A stretch of DNA of 64,000 nucleotides from Streptomyces monashensis (GTDB taxonomy: Bacteria > Actinomycetota > Actinomycetes > Streptomycetales > Streptomycetaceae), in the NCBI RefSeq assembly GCF_001866665.1, contig NZ_MLYO01000076.1, forward strand, positions 100,913-164,912, given 5' to 3'. The notes under the pieces are model-generated. The model had not been told where the DNA came from. It worked only from the letters and a program-made list of their open reading frames with translations, and made no database searches. A program made the position numbers and the translations under genes. Below are positions 16,009-24,869 of this stretch, in pieces. Within the stretch, counting starts at the first letter, position 1. Each line of letters opens with the position of its first letter.

Positions 16009-16914
16009 ATGGCAACCACCCACGGCACACGACGGCCCCGCACCGTCAGGGAAACCCGGAGCATCAGGGGCACCCGGACCGGGCGCATCAGGGGAACCCG
16101 CGGCAGAGGCATCGCGCTGCACGCCGTCCTCGTCCTCGGTCTGCTGCTGTCGGCCTTCCCGTTCTACTGGGCCGTGATCATGTCGACGCACACGTCGAGC
16201 GAGATCTTCTCCTTCCCGCCGAAGCTCCTGCCGGGCTCGCACTTCCCGGAGAACGTCCGTCATCTCTTCGCCGCCGTCGACTTCTTCGGCTCCATGCTGA
16301 ACTCGCTGCTGGTCGCGGGCTCGGTGACGGTGCTGGTGCTGTTCTTCGACTCGCTGGCCGCGTTCGTCTTCGCCAAGTTCGCCTTCCCCGGCCGACGGCC
16401 GCTGTTCGCCCTGCTCATGCTGATCTTCATGGTGCCGGCGCAGCTGGCCGCCATCCCGCAGTTCGTGATCATGGCGAAGCTCGGCTGGATCGGCTCGATG
16501 ACCTCGCTGGTCGTGCCGGCGTCGGCCAACGCCTTCGGCATCTTCTGGATGCGCCAGTACATGCGGGGCGCGATCCCCGACGAGCTGCTGGACGCCTCCC
16601 GCATCGACGGCGCGCACTTCCTGCGCCAGTACTGGCACGTGGCCCTGCCGGTGGTCCGGCCCGGGCTGGCCTTCCTCGGCATCTTCACCTTCATGAGCCA
16701 GTGGAACGACTACGCCTGGCCCCTGATCGCCCTGACCAACCCCGACAACGTCACCCTCCAGGTCGCCCTCTCCCAGCTGAACGGCACCCACGGCACCACC
16801 GACTACGGCATGGTGATGACCGGCGCCCTGCTCGCCCTGGTCCCGCTGCTGACCGTGTTCGCGATCGGCGCCCGGCAGATCATCGGAGACCTCGCCAAGG
16901 GGGCCATCCGATGA
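16009..16914 (+). CDS. sugar ABC transporter permease, MalG-like
   Basis: 301 residues. An Arg/Thr-rich 35-residue N-terminal extension containing repeated RGTR motifs precedes six membrane segments. The permease loop DASRIDGAHFLRQYWHVALPV is near residue 200 and the C-terminus ends with a typical QIIGDLAKGAIR. It starts 14 nt after the MalF-like gene and completes the import channel. The Arg-rich leader is longer than usual; a later start is possible but none is obviously better. Confidence 0.9.
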   Translation: MATTHGTRRPRTVRETRSIRGTRTGRIRGTRGRGIALHAVLVLGLLLSAFPFYWAVIMSTHTSSEIFSFPPKLLPGSHFPENVRHLFAAVDFFGSMLNSLLVAGSVTVLVLFFDSLAAFVFAKFAFPGRRPLFALLMLIFMVPAQLAAIPQFVIMAKLGWIGSMTSLVVPASANAFGIFWMRQYMRGAIPDELLDASRIDGAHFLRQYWHVALPVVRPGLAFLGIFTFMSQWNDYAWPLIALTNPDNVTLQVALSQLNGTHGTTDYGMVMTGALLALVPLLTVFAIGARQIIGDLAKGAIR

Positions 16915-16951
16915 GGGAACCCTGTCGGGGGCCGGTGATGGGTCACTTTCC

Positions 16952-16963
16952 GTAATCGGTTAC
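16952..16963. promoter_or_regulatory. possible LacI-like palindrome
   Basis: GTAATCGGTTAC (GTAA-N4-GTTAC type) sits 37 nt after the permease stop and just before the beta-galactosidase remnant. It could be an old operator of the lost galactosidase gene. It is short and may be chance. Confidence 0.25.
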
Positions 16964-16973
16964 CGAGTCCACC

Positions 16974-17564
16974 CCGGCTCTTCAGGGCGGCTTCATCCGC
17001 CGGCCCCGGGGCCACGGAATGGTGCAGCGCGTGAGCTACGGAAGACCGGCCGGGCGCATGGACACCGGGCCGCACGAGCACCGGCAGCGCGGGGCCGCGG
17101 TCCGCATCCGGTGCCACCGGCACGAGGGAATCGTCCTCGCCAACGACCACCACGTCCCCGGTCTCGGCCGGCTGGCGGCGACCTGGGAGTTGGTGCGGGC
17201 CGACGGGAGGACCCTGGCCGCCCCGGCCGAACTGCCCGATCTGCGGCCGGGCGAGACGGCGGCGGTGTCTCTGCCGTTCGGGCTGCCACGGGACGGCGGC
17301 GCGGCCTGGCTGACCCTGCGGGTGCTGACGGCGACGGACGAGCCGGGGGCGCCGCGCGGTACGGAACTGTGCGCGCCCCGGATCCTGCTGCCGGCCACGA
17401 CCACCACCAAGGCCACCACCGCCACCGCCACGACCACCGTCACCAGGTATCCCGAACGCGCCACGCCCGCCGGGCACACCGAGGCTGAGACTGCCGTAGG
17501 GCCGCCGTCCCGCCCGGCACCGGCCGTGAACCGCCGCCGCAGTCGCCCCCTGCGTGCCCTCTGA
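16974..17564 (+). pseudogene. remnant of GH2 beta-galactosidase (end of barrel plus domain 4)
   Basis: The frame opens upstream of any start with PALQGGFIRRPRGHGM, which matches the GH2 beta-galactosidase barrel end (PALQGGFIWEW.DHG) with the WEW replaced. After a short scrambled stretch it continues as a domain-4 immunoglobulin-like fold: GIVLANDHHVPGLGRLAATWELVRADG, LPDLRPGETAAVSLP, AWLTLRVLTATDEPGAPRG. The catalytic residues, the N-terminal ~450 residues and the C-terminal beta-sandwich are absent. The tail from about residue 125 of the ORF is Thr-rich low complexity. A gene finder may call an ORF from ATG 17019, but it is best read as a decayed galactosidase gene beside the broken importer. 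Confidence 0.65.
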
Positions 17565-17628
17565 CCCCGAACCGCTCTGCCCTTCTCAGTGACCTCCAGT
17601 GATCTTCAGCGACCTTTACGGAGCACAC

Positions 17629-19455
17629 GTGTGTACGTCGCATGACCCCGTCCGGGACGAGGCCGCGCAGGCCGGTGCCGGGCGACGCAGTTTCCTCAGG
17701 GCCACCGCGCTGCTGGGCGCCGCCGCCACGGCCGGGGTCGCCGTGCCGGCCGGCGCCGAGGCGGCGGAGAAGGGCGGCCGGCGGCCCGACCCGGAGAGCC
17801 GTCGCTTCACGCTCGCGGTGATGCCCGACACCCAGTACCTGTTCGACGGGCCGAGCATCGACGCGGCGCCCGTCGAGGCGTCGCTGCGCTACCTGTTGCA
17901 GCACGGCAGGGACGAGAACATCGTCTTCCTGTCCCACCTCGGCGACCTCACCCAGAACGGCGCCGAGGCCGAATTCGCGGCGATCGGCGCGGCGTTCGGG
18001 ATCCTCGACCGCCGAGGCGTCGGCTACAGCGTGCTGGCCGGCAACCATGACGTGAAGTCCTCGACGGACGACCAGCGCGGCCCGACGCCGTACCTGGAGA
18101 CTTTCGGTCCCCAGCGCTTCCGGAGCACGTCGACCTTCGGCGGGGCCTCTTCGGACGGCTACAACACCTACCACCTCTTCCGGGCGGCCGGTCGGGAGTG
18201 GCTGGTGCTGGCACTGGACTGGCGGCTGTCGGACAAGGGGTACGCGTGGGCGAAGGACGTCCTCGCCCGGCACCCGAGGACCCCCGTCGTTCTCACCACA
18301 CACGAACTCGTCGTCGAGGACGACCGGTTGTCGGACCACGGGCAGCAGCTGTGGGACCGGCTCATCGCGGACCACGACCAGATCTTCCTCACCCTGAACG
18401 GCCACTACTGGCCGGCCGGGCGGGCGGTCCGTACGAACGCGGCGGGCAACGAGGTGCACCTGCACCTCACGAACTACCAGAACCGCTACTTCGGCGGCGC
18501 GGCGATGATCCGTCTGTACCGTTTCGACCTGGACCGGAACGTCATCGACGTCGAAACCGTTTCCCCGTGGATCCTCGGCCGGGCCGCCGAGGGCCTGAAC
18601 GCGCTGGAGCGGCAGGAACTGGAGCTGAGCGGCGACGCGGACCGCTTCTCGGTGGACATCGACTTCGCGGCCCGCTTCGCCGGCTTCGCCCCGGTGCCGG
18701 CCCGCCCCGCGCGGCCCGCGTCTAAGATGCTGATCCCGGGCACGGCCGCCTACTGGCGCTTCGAGTCGGCCGTCTCCGGCACCGTGCGCGACCTGTCCGG
18801 CCGGGGCAACGACCTCACCGTGGTCCCGGTGGGCGGCGGCACGCTCGGCTGGTCGGCCGACCACCACCCCGACCAGCCGGGGCACGGCAGCCTGGAGTTC
18901 CAGGGGTACAAGTCCCCGCTGAAGGGCGCGTATCTGCGCACGGTGGACGGTGCGCCGCTCAACTCGGCGACTTTCGGGAACGGTTACACCATCGAGGTCT
19001 TCTACCGCCTCCCGGCCGACTGGGACCCCGCCCACCACGCCTGGTCGGGCATCGTCGGCCGTACCGGCACGGGCGGCGCCGCCGGCAGGACCGGCGACGA
19101 TCCCGACGAGCCGCTGGCCACCCTCTCGCTGTCGGACGACCGTGAGCCGCAGTGGGCGATGCGGCCGCTCAACCAGGAGGGCATCGCCACCAACTGGGGG
19201 CAGGAGACGCCGCTGGAGACCTGGTGGCACCTCGCGGTCGTCAACGACGGCACCCGCACCACCCTCTACGTTGAGGGCTGCCCGGTCGTCCGCAACCCGA
19301 AGGCCCCGGCCGTCGGGATCACCTCCGTCGGACTGCCGTGGCTGCTCGGCGGCTACGAGTACGCGGGAAAGACCGACCAGATCCTGCACGGCCGCCTCGG
19401 TGACGTACGGATCGTCTCCCGGGCGCTGCCCGTCACCGCCTTCATGACCCACTGA
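17629..19455 (+). CDS. secreted calcineurin-like phosphoesterase with LamG domain
   Basis: 608 residues from GTG 17629 (ACGGAG just upstream). The Tat signal peptide (RRSFLRATALLGAAA, cleavage near AGAEA) is followed by a metallophosphoesterase domain at ~60-330 with AVMPDTQYL, HLGDLTQNG, AGNHDVKSS, THELV and LNGHYWPAG. A concanavalin-like LamG domain occupies ~370-600 (AAYWRFES..., FYRLPADWD, WWHLAVVNDG). Exported with folded metals, it probably cleaves an extracellular phosphodiester or phosphomonoester, with LamG binding a glycan. The PHP phosphoesterase gene 26 nt downstream is also Tat-exported, so the two probably act on one substrate. Confidence 0.88.
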   Translation: MCTSHDPVRDEAAQAGAGRRSFLRATALLGAAATAGVAVPAGAEAAEKGGRRPDPESRRFTLAVMPDTQYLFDGPSIDAAPVEASLRYLLQHGRDENIVFLSHLGDLTQNGAEAEFAAIGAAFGILDRRGVGYSVLAGNHDVKSSTDDQRGPTPYLETFGPQRFRSTSTFGGASSDGYNTYHLFRAAGREWLVLALDWRLSDKGYAWAKDVLARHPRTPVVLTTHELVVEDDRLSDHGQQLWDRLIADHDQIFLTLNGHYWPAGRAVRTNAAGNEVHLHLTNYQNRYFGGAAMIRLYRFDLDRNVIDVETVSPWILGRAAEGLNALERQELELSGDADRFSVDIDFAARFAGFAPVPARPARPASKMLIPGTAAYWRFESAVSGTVRDLSGRGNDLTVVPVGGGTLGWSADHHPDQPGHGSLEFQGYKSPLKGAYLRTVDGAPLNSATFGNGYTIEVFYRLPADWDPAHHAWSGIVGRTGTGGAAGRTGDDPDEPLATLSLSDDREPQWAMRPLNQEGIATNWGQETPLETWWHLAVVNDGTRTTLYVEGCPVVRNPKAPAVGITSVGLPWLLGGYEYAGKTDQILHGRLGDVRIVSRALPVTAFMTH

Positions 19456-19481
19456 CCCCGCCCCCCGCACCGAGGATCACC

Positions 19482-21173
19482 ATGACCGAGCAGCAGCTCC
19501 CCGTCTGGGCCGACCCGGCGGTCTCCCCCGCCGACCTCGACGCCCAGGGCATGTCCCGACGCCGGCTCCTTCGCCGTGCCGGCCTGTTCGGCGCCGCCTT
19601 CGCCCTCGGGTCGGCGACGACGCCCGCCCTGGCCGCCACCGACGCCGACGCCGACGCCGACCGGCACCTCGGCGGGGACGACCCGCATCTCGCCTACCTG
19701 GTCGGCGACCACCACGTGCACTCCGTCTACAGCCACGACGCCAAGTACACGTTCTCCCAGCAGGCCACCGCCGCCGCCCGGTACGGCCTGGACTGGATGG
19801 TGTTCAACGAGCACTCCAACGTCGGGCACGCCCGCTACGGCGCCGCGCTGGAGCACCGGGAGATCCTCAGGGCCCGGGCCGAGAACCCGCGCCAGCTGAT
19901 CTTCCAGGGCCTGGAGTGGTACATCCCGGCCGCCGAGCACGCCACGGTGTTCGCCGCGCCCGGCCCGCACGAGGCCGACCTGCTCACGCGGTTCGAGCTG
20001 GCCTACGACGGCAAGCTGCTCGGCTACGACAAGGGCGGCGCCGCCGACCCGGACACCGCCCGCAACGAGGCGCACGCGGTCAAGGCCGTCACGTGGCTGG
20101 CGGAGCAACGCCGTTCGGGCTACGTCGACGACGTCCTCGTCCTCGCCAACCACCCGTTGCGCCTCGGCATCGACTCGCCGCACGAGCTGCGTGCCTGGCG
20201 GGACGCGGCGCCCGAGATCGTGATCGGCATGGAGGGCGCGCCCGGCGCCCAGGGCGCGGCGATCCCGGGATGGCGGGGCTCGGCGTCGATCCGCGGCGAG
20301 TACGAGAACAGGCCGTCCGACCAGTCGTGGTCCGGCTACCCGGCGGACGCCTACCTCACCTACGGCGGCTTCGACTGGGCGACCGCGACGGTCGGCGGCC
20401 TGTGGGACGCTCTGCTGGCCGAGGGCAGGCTGTTCTCGATCACCTCCAACTCCGACAACCACCGCACGGTCTTCGACACCTGGAAGAACGGCGACTGGGC
20501 GCCGGGGCGGAACTTCGACAACACGGGCAGGCTGCCCGACCCGGTGGACACGGGCACCCCGCAGCCGGGCAGCGACTTCTGGCCGGGCGAGTTCAGCCGC
20601 ACCCACGTCGGCGTCACCCGCTACGGCTACCGGGCGGTGATGGCGGGCCTGCGCGCGGGACGGGTGTGGGTCGACCACGGGCATCTGCTCGACGGCCTCG
20701 ACGTACGCCTGAAGCGGGAGCGCGACCACGGACCGGGGGTCACGCTCGGCGGGCGGCTGCGGGTCCGGGCGGGCGAGCGGCTCACCCTGTGTGTGACGGT
20801 CACGACCGCCTCGCGCGCCAACCCGCAGGGCATCCTGCCGAGGCCGGCGCACGTGGACGTCGTCCGGGGTGCCGTGCGCGGTCCGGCCGCCGACCGGGAC
20901 GGCTGGCGGGCGCCGGACACCAGGGTCGTGCACACCACCGACGTCGGCGGCCGCACCGGCACCTACACGCTGCGCATCCCGCTCACCGCCGGCGAGGAGT
21001 CCTTCTACGTCCGCCTGCGCGGCAGCGACGGAAACCGGCACGGAACCGGTTACCTCGGCGCGGCCGTCGACCCGCACGGACCGGTCCCGCACACGCCCGG
21101 CGACGGCGACCCGTGGGCCGACACGTGGTTCTACTCCAACCCGGTCTTCGTCGACGTGACCGGAGCCCGGTGA
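19482..21173 (+). CDS. secreted PHP-domain metal-dependent phosphoesterase
   Basis: 563 residues with a Tat signal (SRRRLLRRAGLFGAAFALG, cleavage near PALAA). PHP motifs: GDHHVHSVYSHDAKYTF at 76-91, NEHSNVGHARYG from 109, LANHPLRLGID and SNSDNHRT, giving the metal-binding His and Asp set. A beta-rich C-terminal region follows from about residue 400. PHP enzymes hydrolyse phosphoesters with two or three metal ions. It forms an operon with the calcineurin-LamG gene and ends at the palindromic hairpin at 21273. Its substrate (for example a teichoic-acid-like or glycerophosphodiester polymer) is only a guess. Confidence 0.85.
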   Translation: MTEQQLPVWADPAVSPADLDAQGMSRRRLLRRAGLFGAAFALGSATTPALAATDADADADRHLGGDDPHLAYLVGDHHVHSVYSHDAKYTFSQQATAAARYGLDWMVFNEHSNVGHARYGAALEHREILRARAENPRQLIFQGLEWYIPAAEHATVFAAPGPHEADLLTRFELAYDGKLLGYDKGGAADPDTARNEAHAVKAVTWLAEQRRSGYVDDVLVLANHPLRLGIDSPHELRAWRDAAPEIVIGMEGAPGAQGAAIPGWRGSASIRGEYENRPSDQSWSGYPADAYLTYGGFDWATATVGGLWDALLAEGRLFSITSNSDNHRTVFDTWKNGDWAPGRNFDNTGRLPDPVDTGTPQPGSDFWPGEFSRTHVGVTRYGYRAVMAGLRAGRVWVDHGHLLDGLDVRLKRERDHGPGVTLGGRLRVRAGERLTLCVTVTTASRANPQGILPRPAHVDVVRGAVRGPAADRDGWRAPDTRVVHTTDVGGRTGTYTLRIPLTAGEESFYVRLRGSDGNRHGTGYLGAAVDPHGPVPHTPGDGDPWADTWFYSNPVFVDVTGAR

Positions 21174-21272
21174 CCCGGGACCGAGCAGGGCCGACCGGAG
21201 CCCGCCGGCCCACGGCGTCCTGACCCGCACCCGTCGGCGCGACGGGCTCCCGCGCGTACTGTCGGCGATGCA

Positions 21273-21296
21273 GCTCCCGCCGGGCCCGGCGGGAGC
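21273..21296. terminator. 24-bp perfect palindrome, hairpin terminator
   Basis: GCTCCCGCCGGG followed directly by its complement. It lies between the PHP phosphoesterase gene and the IclR gene and probably ends transcription of the phosphoesterase operon. Confidence 0.6.
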
Positions 21297-21323
21297 GGGC
21301 GACGACAGGGCGAGGTGGGTGCG

Positions 21324-22094
21324 GTGGGCGGTCGGTCAGCTCCCGAACGGTCCGCTTCCGAGCGGCTGCTGGCCGTGCTCGACGCGTTCGACCACGAGCA
21401 TCCGGCCCTGTCGCTGACGGACATCAGCCGCCGGGCCGGGCTCAGCCTCACCACCGCGCACCGGCTGGCGGGGGCCCTGACCGCGTGGGGCGCGCTGGAG
21501 CGCGACGCGTCCGGCGTCTACCACGTGGGGCTGCGCCTGTGGGAGGTGGCCGCGCTCGCCCCGCGCGGTCTCGCCCTGCGCCAGCCGGCGCTGCCGTATC
21601 TGGAGGACCTGTACGAGGCGACGCACGAGAACGTGCAGCTGGCGGTGCGGGACGGCACGGAGGCCGTCTACGTCGAGTGGCTGCAGGGCCGTTCGGCGGT
21701 GGGCGTGCACATCCGCGTCGGCGCTCACTGGCCGCTGCACGCCACCGGCGTCGGCCTCGCCCTCCTCGCGCACGCCGACCCGGCCGTCCAGGAGGAGTAC
21801 TGCGCGGGGCCGCTCGCCTCGTTCACCCCGTACACGCTCACCGACCCGCCAGGGCTGCGGCGCACGCTCGCCGAAGTACGCCGCTCGGGCGTGGCGGTGA
21901 GCGAGCGTCAGGTCACGCAGGACGCGCTGTCCGTGGCAGCGGCCGTACGCGGCCCGGGCGGGGAGGTGGTCGCGGCGGTGTCGGTGGTGGTGCCCCGGGA
22001 CGGCGCCCAGGTACCGGTACTGGCTCCGGCGGTCCGGATGGCGGGCCGGGGGATCTCCCGGGCCCTGGGCTGGCGGCCGGGCGACGCGGTCTGA
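21324..22094 (+). CDS. IclR-family transcriptional regulator
   Basis: 256 residues from GTG 21324 (GGGCGAGG ~9 nt upstream; GTG 21315 is an alternative). An N-terminal winged helix (ASERLLAVLDAF, LSLTDISRRAGLSLTTAHRLAGAL) is followed by the GAF-like IclR effector domain (LRQPALPYLEDLYEATHENVQLAVRDG..., HATGVGLALLAHA). It lies between the secreted phosphoesterases and the GH16 gene and could regulate either. The effector is unknown. Confidence 0.92.
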   Translation: MGGRSAPERSASERLLAVLDAFDHEHPALSLTDISRRAGLSLTTAHRLAGALTAWGALERDASGVYHVGLRLWEVAALAPRGLALRQPALPYLEDLYEATHENVQLAVRDGTEAVYVEWLQGRSAVGVHIRVGAHWPLHATGVGLALLAHADPAVQEEYCAGPLASFTPYTLTDPPGLRRTLAEVRRSGVAVSERQVTQDALSVAAAVRGPGGEVVAAVSVVVPRDGAQVPVLAPAVRMAGRGISRALGWRPGDAV

Positions 22095-22198
22095 GCGGGT
22101 ACGGGTGGCTTCAGCCCGTGAACTCCCCCGCGAATCCAGCACTTTCCTTGTTTCAAGGCTTGACGGCCGCAGGGGCGGGGAGCACATTGGCGGCACCC

Positions 22199-22237
22199 TG
22201 AGAGCGCTCTCAGGCGACCTGCCGCGGAGCGCTCTCA
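22199..22237. promoter_or_regulatory. two LacI/CebR-type operators upstream of GH16 gene
   Basis: TGAGAGCGCTCTCA at 22199-22212 is a perfect 14-bp palindrome. A second copy with core GAGCGCTC lies at 22225-22237. This form closely resembles the cellobiose repressor CebR box (TGGGAGCGCTCCCA) of streptomycetes. It lies about 100 nt upstream of the secreted glucanase start, so induction by a beta-glucan breakdown sugar is likely. Confidence 0.75.
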
Positions 22238-22312
22238 CACCTCGTGCACACCCCGCAAGTCCCCGTAACCCGCAACTCCTGTACCCCGCACCCCCGTACC
22301 CGGGAGGCCCCC

Positions 22313-23722
22313 ATGAACGCACCCTCCGGAATACCCAGACCCAGACCCCCGCGGCGCCGGCCCCTGCGCCGCGCGCTCGTCGCCGTCGTCGCGACGCTCG
22401 GTCTGTCCGCGGCCCTCGCCACGGCCGCCACCGCGCCCGCGAACGCCTCCGCGCCCGCGCCCCCGTCGGGCTGGTCCCAGGTCTTCCTGGACGACTTCAA
22501 CGGGGCGGCAGGCTCCGGCGTGAACACCTCCGACTGGCAGTACGACACCGGGACTTCGTACCCGGGCGGCGCCGCGAACTGGGGCACCGGCGAGGTCGAG
22601 TCGATGACGTCGAGCACGAACAACGTGGCGCTGGACGGCAACGGCGACCTGCTCATCACCCCGCGCCGGGACGCCTCCGGCAACTGGACCTCGGGCCGTA
22701 TCGAGACCACCCGCACCGACTTCCAGCCCCCGACCGGCGGCAAGCTGCGCGTGGAGGCCCGGATCCAGATGCCGAACGTGACCGGGGACGCGGCCGCCGG
22801 CTACTGGCCCGCTTTCTGGATGCTGGGCGCGCCGTTCCGCGGCAACTACCAGAACTGGCCGGGCGTCGGCGAGCTGGACATCATGGAGAACGTCAACGGC
22901 CTGAACAAGACCTGGGCCACGATGCACTGCGGCACCAGCCCCGGCGGCCCCTGCAACGAGACCACCGGCCTCGGCAACTCCACCGCCTGTCCGAACACCA
23001 CCTGCCAGTCCGGCTTCCACACCTACACGACGGAGTGGGACCGCTCGGTGAGCCCGGAGGCGATCCGCTTCTACGTCGACGGCGTCAACTACCAGACGGT
23101 CACGGCGAACCAGGTGGACGCGACGACGTGGGCCAACGCCACGAACCACGGTTTCTTCGTGATCCTGAACGTGGCCATGGGCGGTGGCTTCCCCGGGGCG
23201 TTCGGCGGCGGCCCGACCGGCGCCACCGACCCGGGGCACCCGATGGTCGTGGACTACGTCCAGGTGCTCCAGTCCGGCGGCAGCGGCGGCGGCACTCCCC
23301 CGCCGGGCAACCGGGACGCCTACAGCCCGATCCAGGCCGAGTCGTACGACGGCCAGTCCGGCATCGGCACCGAGACGACCACGGACACCGGCGGCGGGCA
23401 GGACATCGGCTACATCGCGAACGGCGACTGGGCGTCGTACAAGGGCGTGAACTTCGGCTCCACGGCGGCCACGCAGTTCTACGCCCGGGTGGCGAGCGGG
23501 GCCGCGTCCGGGGTGAGCGGTCTGGTCCAGGTGCGGCTGGACAGCCCGACCAGTCCCCCGATCGGCAGCTTCTCCGTGGCCAACACCGGTGGCTGGCAGT
23601 CCTGGCAGACCATCCCGGCCAACATCGGCCCGGCGACCGGCACCCACGACGTCTATCTGACCTTCGCCAGCGGCCAGCCGGCGGACTTCGTGAACGTGAA
23701 CTGGTTCGACTTCGGGCACTGA
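22313..23722 (+). CDS. secreted GH16 beta-glucanase with C-terminal CBM6
   Basis: 469 residues with an Arg-rich signal peptide and cleavage near NASA (residue ~45). The GH16 domain runs ~48-325 with the catalytic motif GELDIMEN (nucleophile and acid/base Glu) and aromatic substrate-cleft segments. A Gly/Pro linker (GGSGGGTPPPG) leads to a CBM6 module at ~345-469 (IQAESYDGQSG..., GDWASYKGVNF, GGWQSWQTI). It should cut beta-1,3 or mixed-linkage glucans outside the cell. GGGAGG lies 6 nt before the ATG. CebR-type operators lie upstream. The resulting oligosaccharides fit the beta-glucoside importer/GH1 operon at 58.9-63.6 kb. Confidence 0.93.
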   Translation: MNAPSGIPRPRPPRRRPLRRALVAVVATLGLSAALATAATAPANASAPAPPSGWSQVFLDDFNGAAGSGVNTSDWQYDTGTSYPGGAANWGTGEVESMTSSTNNVALDGNGDLLITPRRDASGNWTSGRIETTRTDFQPPTGGKLRVEARIQMPNVTGDAAAGYWPAFWMLGAPFRGNYQNWPGVGELDIMENVNGLNKTWATMHCGTSPGGPCNETTGLGNSTACPNTTCQSGFHTYTTEWDRSVSPEAIRFYVDGVNYQTVTANQVDATTWANATNHGFFVILNVAMGGGFPGAFGGGPTGATDPGHPMVVDYVQVLQSGGSGGGTPPPGNRDAYSPIQAESYDGQSGIGTETTTDTGGGQDIGYIANGDWASYKGVNFGSTAATQFYARVASGAASGVSGLVQVRLDSPTSPPIGSFSVANTGGWQSWQTIPANIGPATGTHDVYLTFASGQPADFVNVNWFDFGH

Positions 23723-23742
23723 CGCCGCCCGGAGGCGGTAGG

Positions 23743-23778
23743 GAGGGTGGCTGCACGCGCATGCGTGGAGCCACCCTC
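23743..23778. terminator. hairpin between convergent GH16 and AraC genes
   Basis: GAGGGTGGCT at 23743-23752 pairs with AGCCACCCTC at 23769-23778, with a 16-nt loop that itself contains the inverted repeat CACGC-GCATGCGTG. It lies between the GH16 stop (23722) and the AraC-gene stop (23800). Confidence 0.7.
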
Positions 23779-23799
23779 TCGTGCGTCTCCGGGCGCCTC

Positions 23800-24783
23800 T
23801 CAGCGCAGCTCCGCCCGGAACCCCACCGGTGTCCGGCCGGTGTGCAGCTGGAAGAACTTGGAGAAGTTCGCCGCGTCGGGGAAGCCGACGGCCGCGCCGA
23901 CACGGCCGATCGGCAGGTCGGTGTGCGCGAGGAGGCGTTTGGCCTCCAGGATCACGCGTTTGTCGATGAAGCCCTTCGGGGTCCCACCGGTGGCGGCGCG
24001 CACGGCGCGTACGAGGGTGCGGCGGGAGTAACCGAGGGCGTCGGCGTAGGCGCTGACGCTGTGGTTGGCGGCGAAGCCCTGCTCGACGGCGTCCCGGAAC
24101 CGGGTGAAGGTGCTGTCCGTCTGTTGCCGGGAGGCCTCGGCGGAACTGGCCGCGAGGTGGGCGAGGCGCAGCAGGAACGCGGTGAGCGAATGCCGGAGGA
24201 CGGCGGTGTGCAGGCTGAGCGGGAGGGTGGCGGTGTCCTCGTACTCGCGGTGGAGCTGGTCGAGGGCGGCCTGCAGGGCAGCCAGCTGGGCCGGGTCGGG
24301 GTGGAGCAGGGGCGGGAGGTCGTAGCGGTACAGGCCGGTGGCCTCGACGGTGGCGCGCGGCAGGAAACCGGGCTGCATGGTGAGGACGGTTCCGTGGTAC
24401 GCGCTCTCGCGGGAGAAGCGGTGGACCTGTCCCGGGCGGATCCACAGCAGGTCGCCCGCCGAGGCCTCGTACTCGGCGAAGTCGATCATGTGGCGTACGG
24501 GGCCCTCGGTGAAGAGCATGACGACGTGGAAGTCGATGCGGTGGACGCGCTCCAGCGGGGCGTCGGCGTGCCAGGTGCGGCCGGTGCCCATGGGGCCGAC
24601 CTGCATGCCGACACGGCCGACGGCCAGCTCGGTCGGGAAGGGGAAGGTCCTGATCCCGCCACCGTCTGCGTCGCTGTCGCCGTCCGTGGCACTGCCGTCA
24701 GCTTGTGGCGTTCTGTCAGCCATGTCCTGTTCGCGCCGTCCATGTTCCGTGATCGCTGTCCCAGATTCACCACAGACTGACAC
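23800..24783 (-). CDS. AraC-family transcriptional regulator
   Basis: 327 residues from GTG 24783 (AAGGAAGG ~8 nt upstream; ATG 24723 is an alternative). An N-terminal cupin effector domain (RIDFHVVMLFTEGPVRHMIDFAEYE, GDLLWIRPGQVHRFS) is followed by a C-terminal double helix-turn-helix ending GFPDAANFSKFFQLHTGRTP. It is divergent from the pentose-phosphate operon across an 86-nt gap containing a perfect inverted repeat, so it probably regulates itself and the tkt operon. The effector is unknown. Confidence 0.92.
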   Translation of the reverse strand: MSVCGESGTAITEHGRREQDMADRTPQADGSATDGDSDADGGGIRTFPFPTELAVGRVGMQVGPMGTGRTWHADAPLERVHRIDFHVVMLFTEGPVRHMIDFAEYEASAGDLLWIRPGQVHRFSRESAYHGTVLTMQPGFLPRATVEATGLYRYDLPPLLHPDPAQLAALQAALDQLHREYEDTATLPLSLHTAVLRHSLTAFLLRLAHLAASSAEASRQQTDSTFTRFRDAVEQGFAANHSVSAYADALGYSRRTLVRAVRAATGGTPKGFIDKRVILEAKRLLAHTDLPIGRVGAAVGFPDAANFSKFFQLHTGRTPVGFRAELR

Positions 24784-24801
24784 ACCCCGACCTTCCTTCT
24801 A

Positions 24802-24816
24802 AAAAGTCAGACTTTT
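24802..24816. promoter_or_regulatory. inverted repeat in AraC/tkt divergent promoter
   Basis: AAAAGTC-A-GACTTTT is a perfect 7-bp inverted repeat with a 1-nt spacer, in an AT-rich island between the AraC and transketolase starts. It is the best operator candidate for control of the pentose-phosphate operon, though AraC proteins usually prefer direct repeats, so another regulator is possible. Confidence 0.55.
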
Positions 24817-24869
24817 AAGTTTGAACGCGTCCGGCCAGCCATTGCGCACTGAACGAGGATTTCTTGAAG

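Noticed and set aside
16952..16963. Confident LacI operator GTAATCGGTTAC
   Set aside because: Short, imperfect, and next to degraded sequence; kept only as a low-confidence feature.
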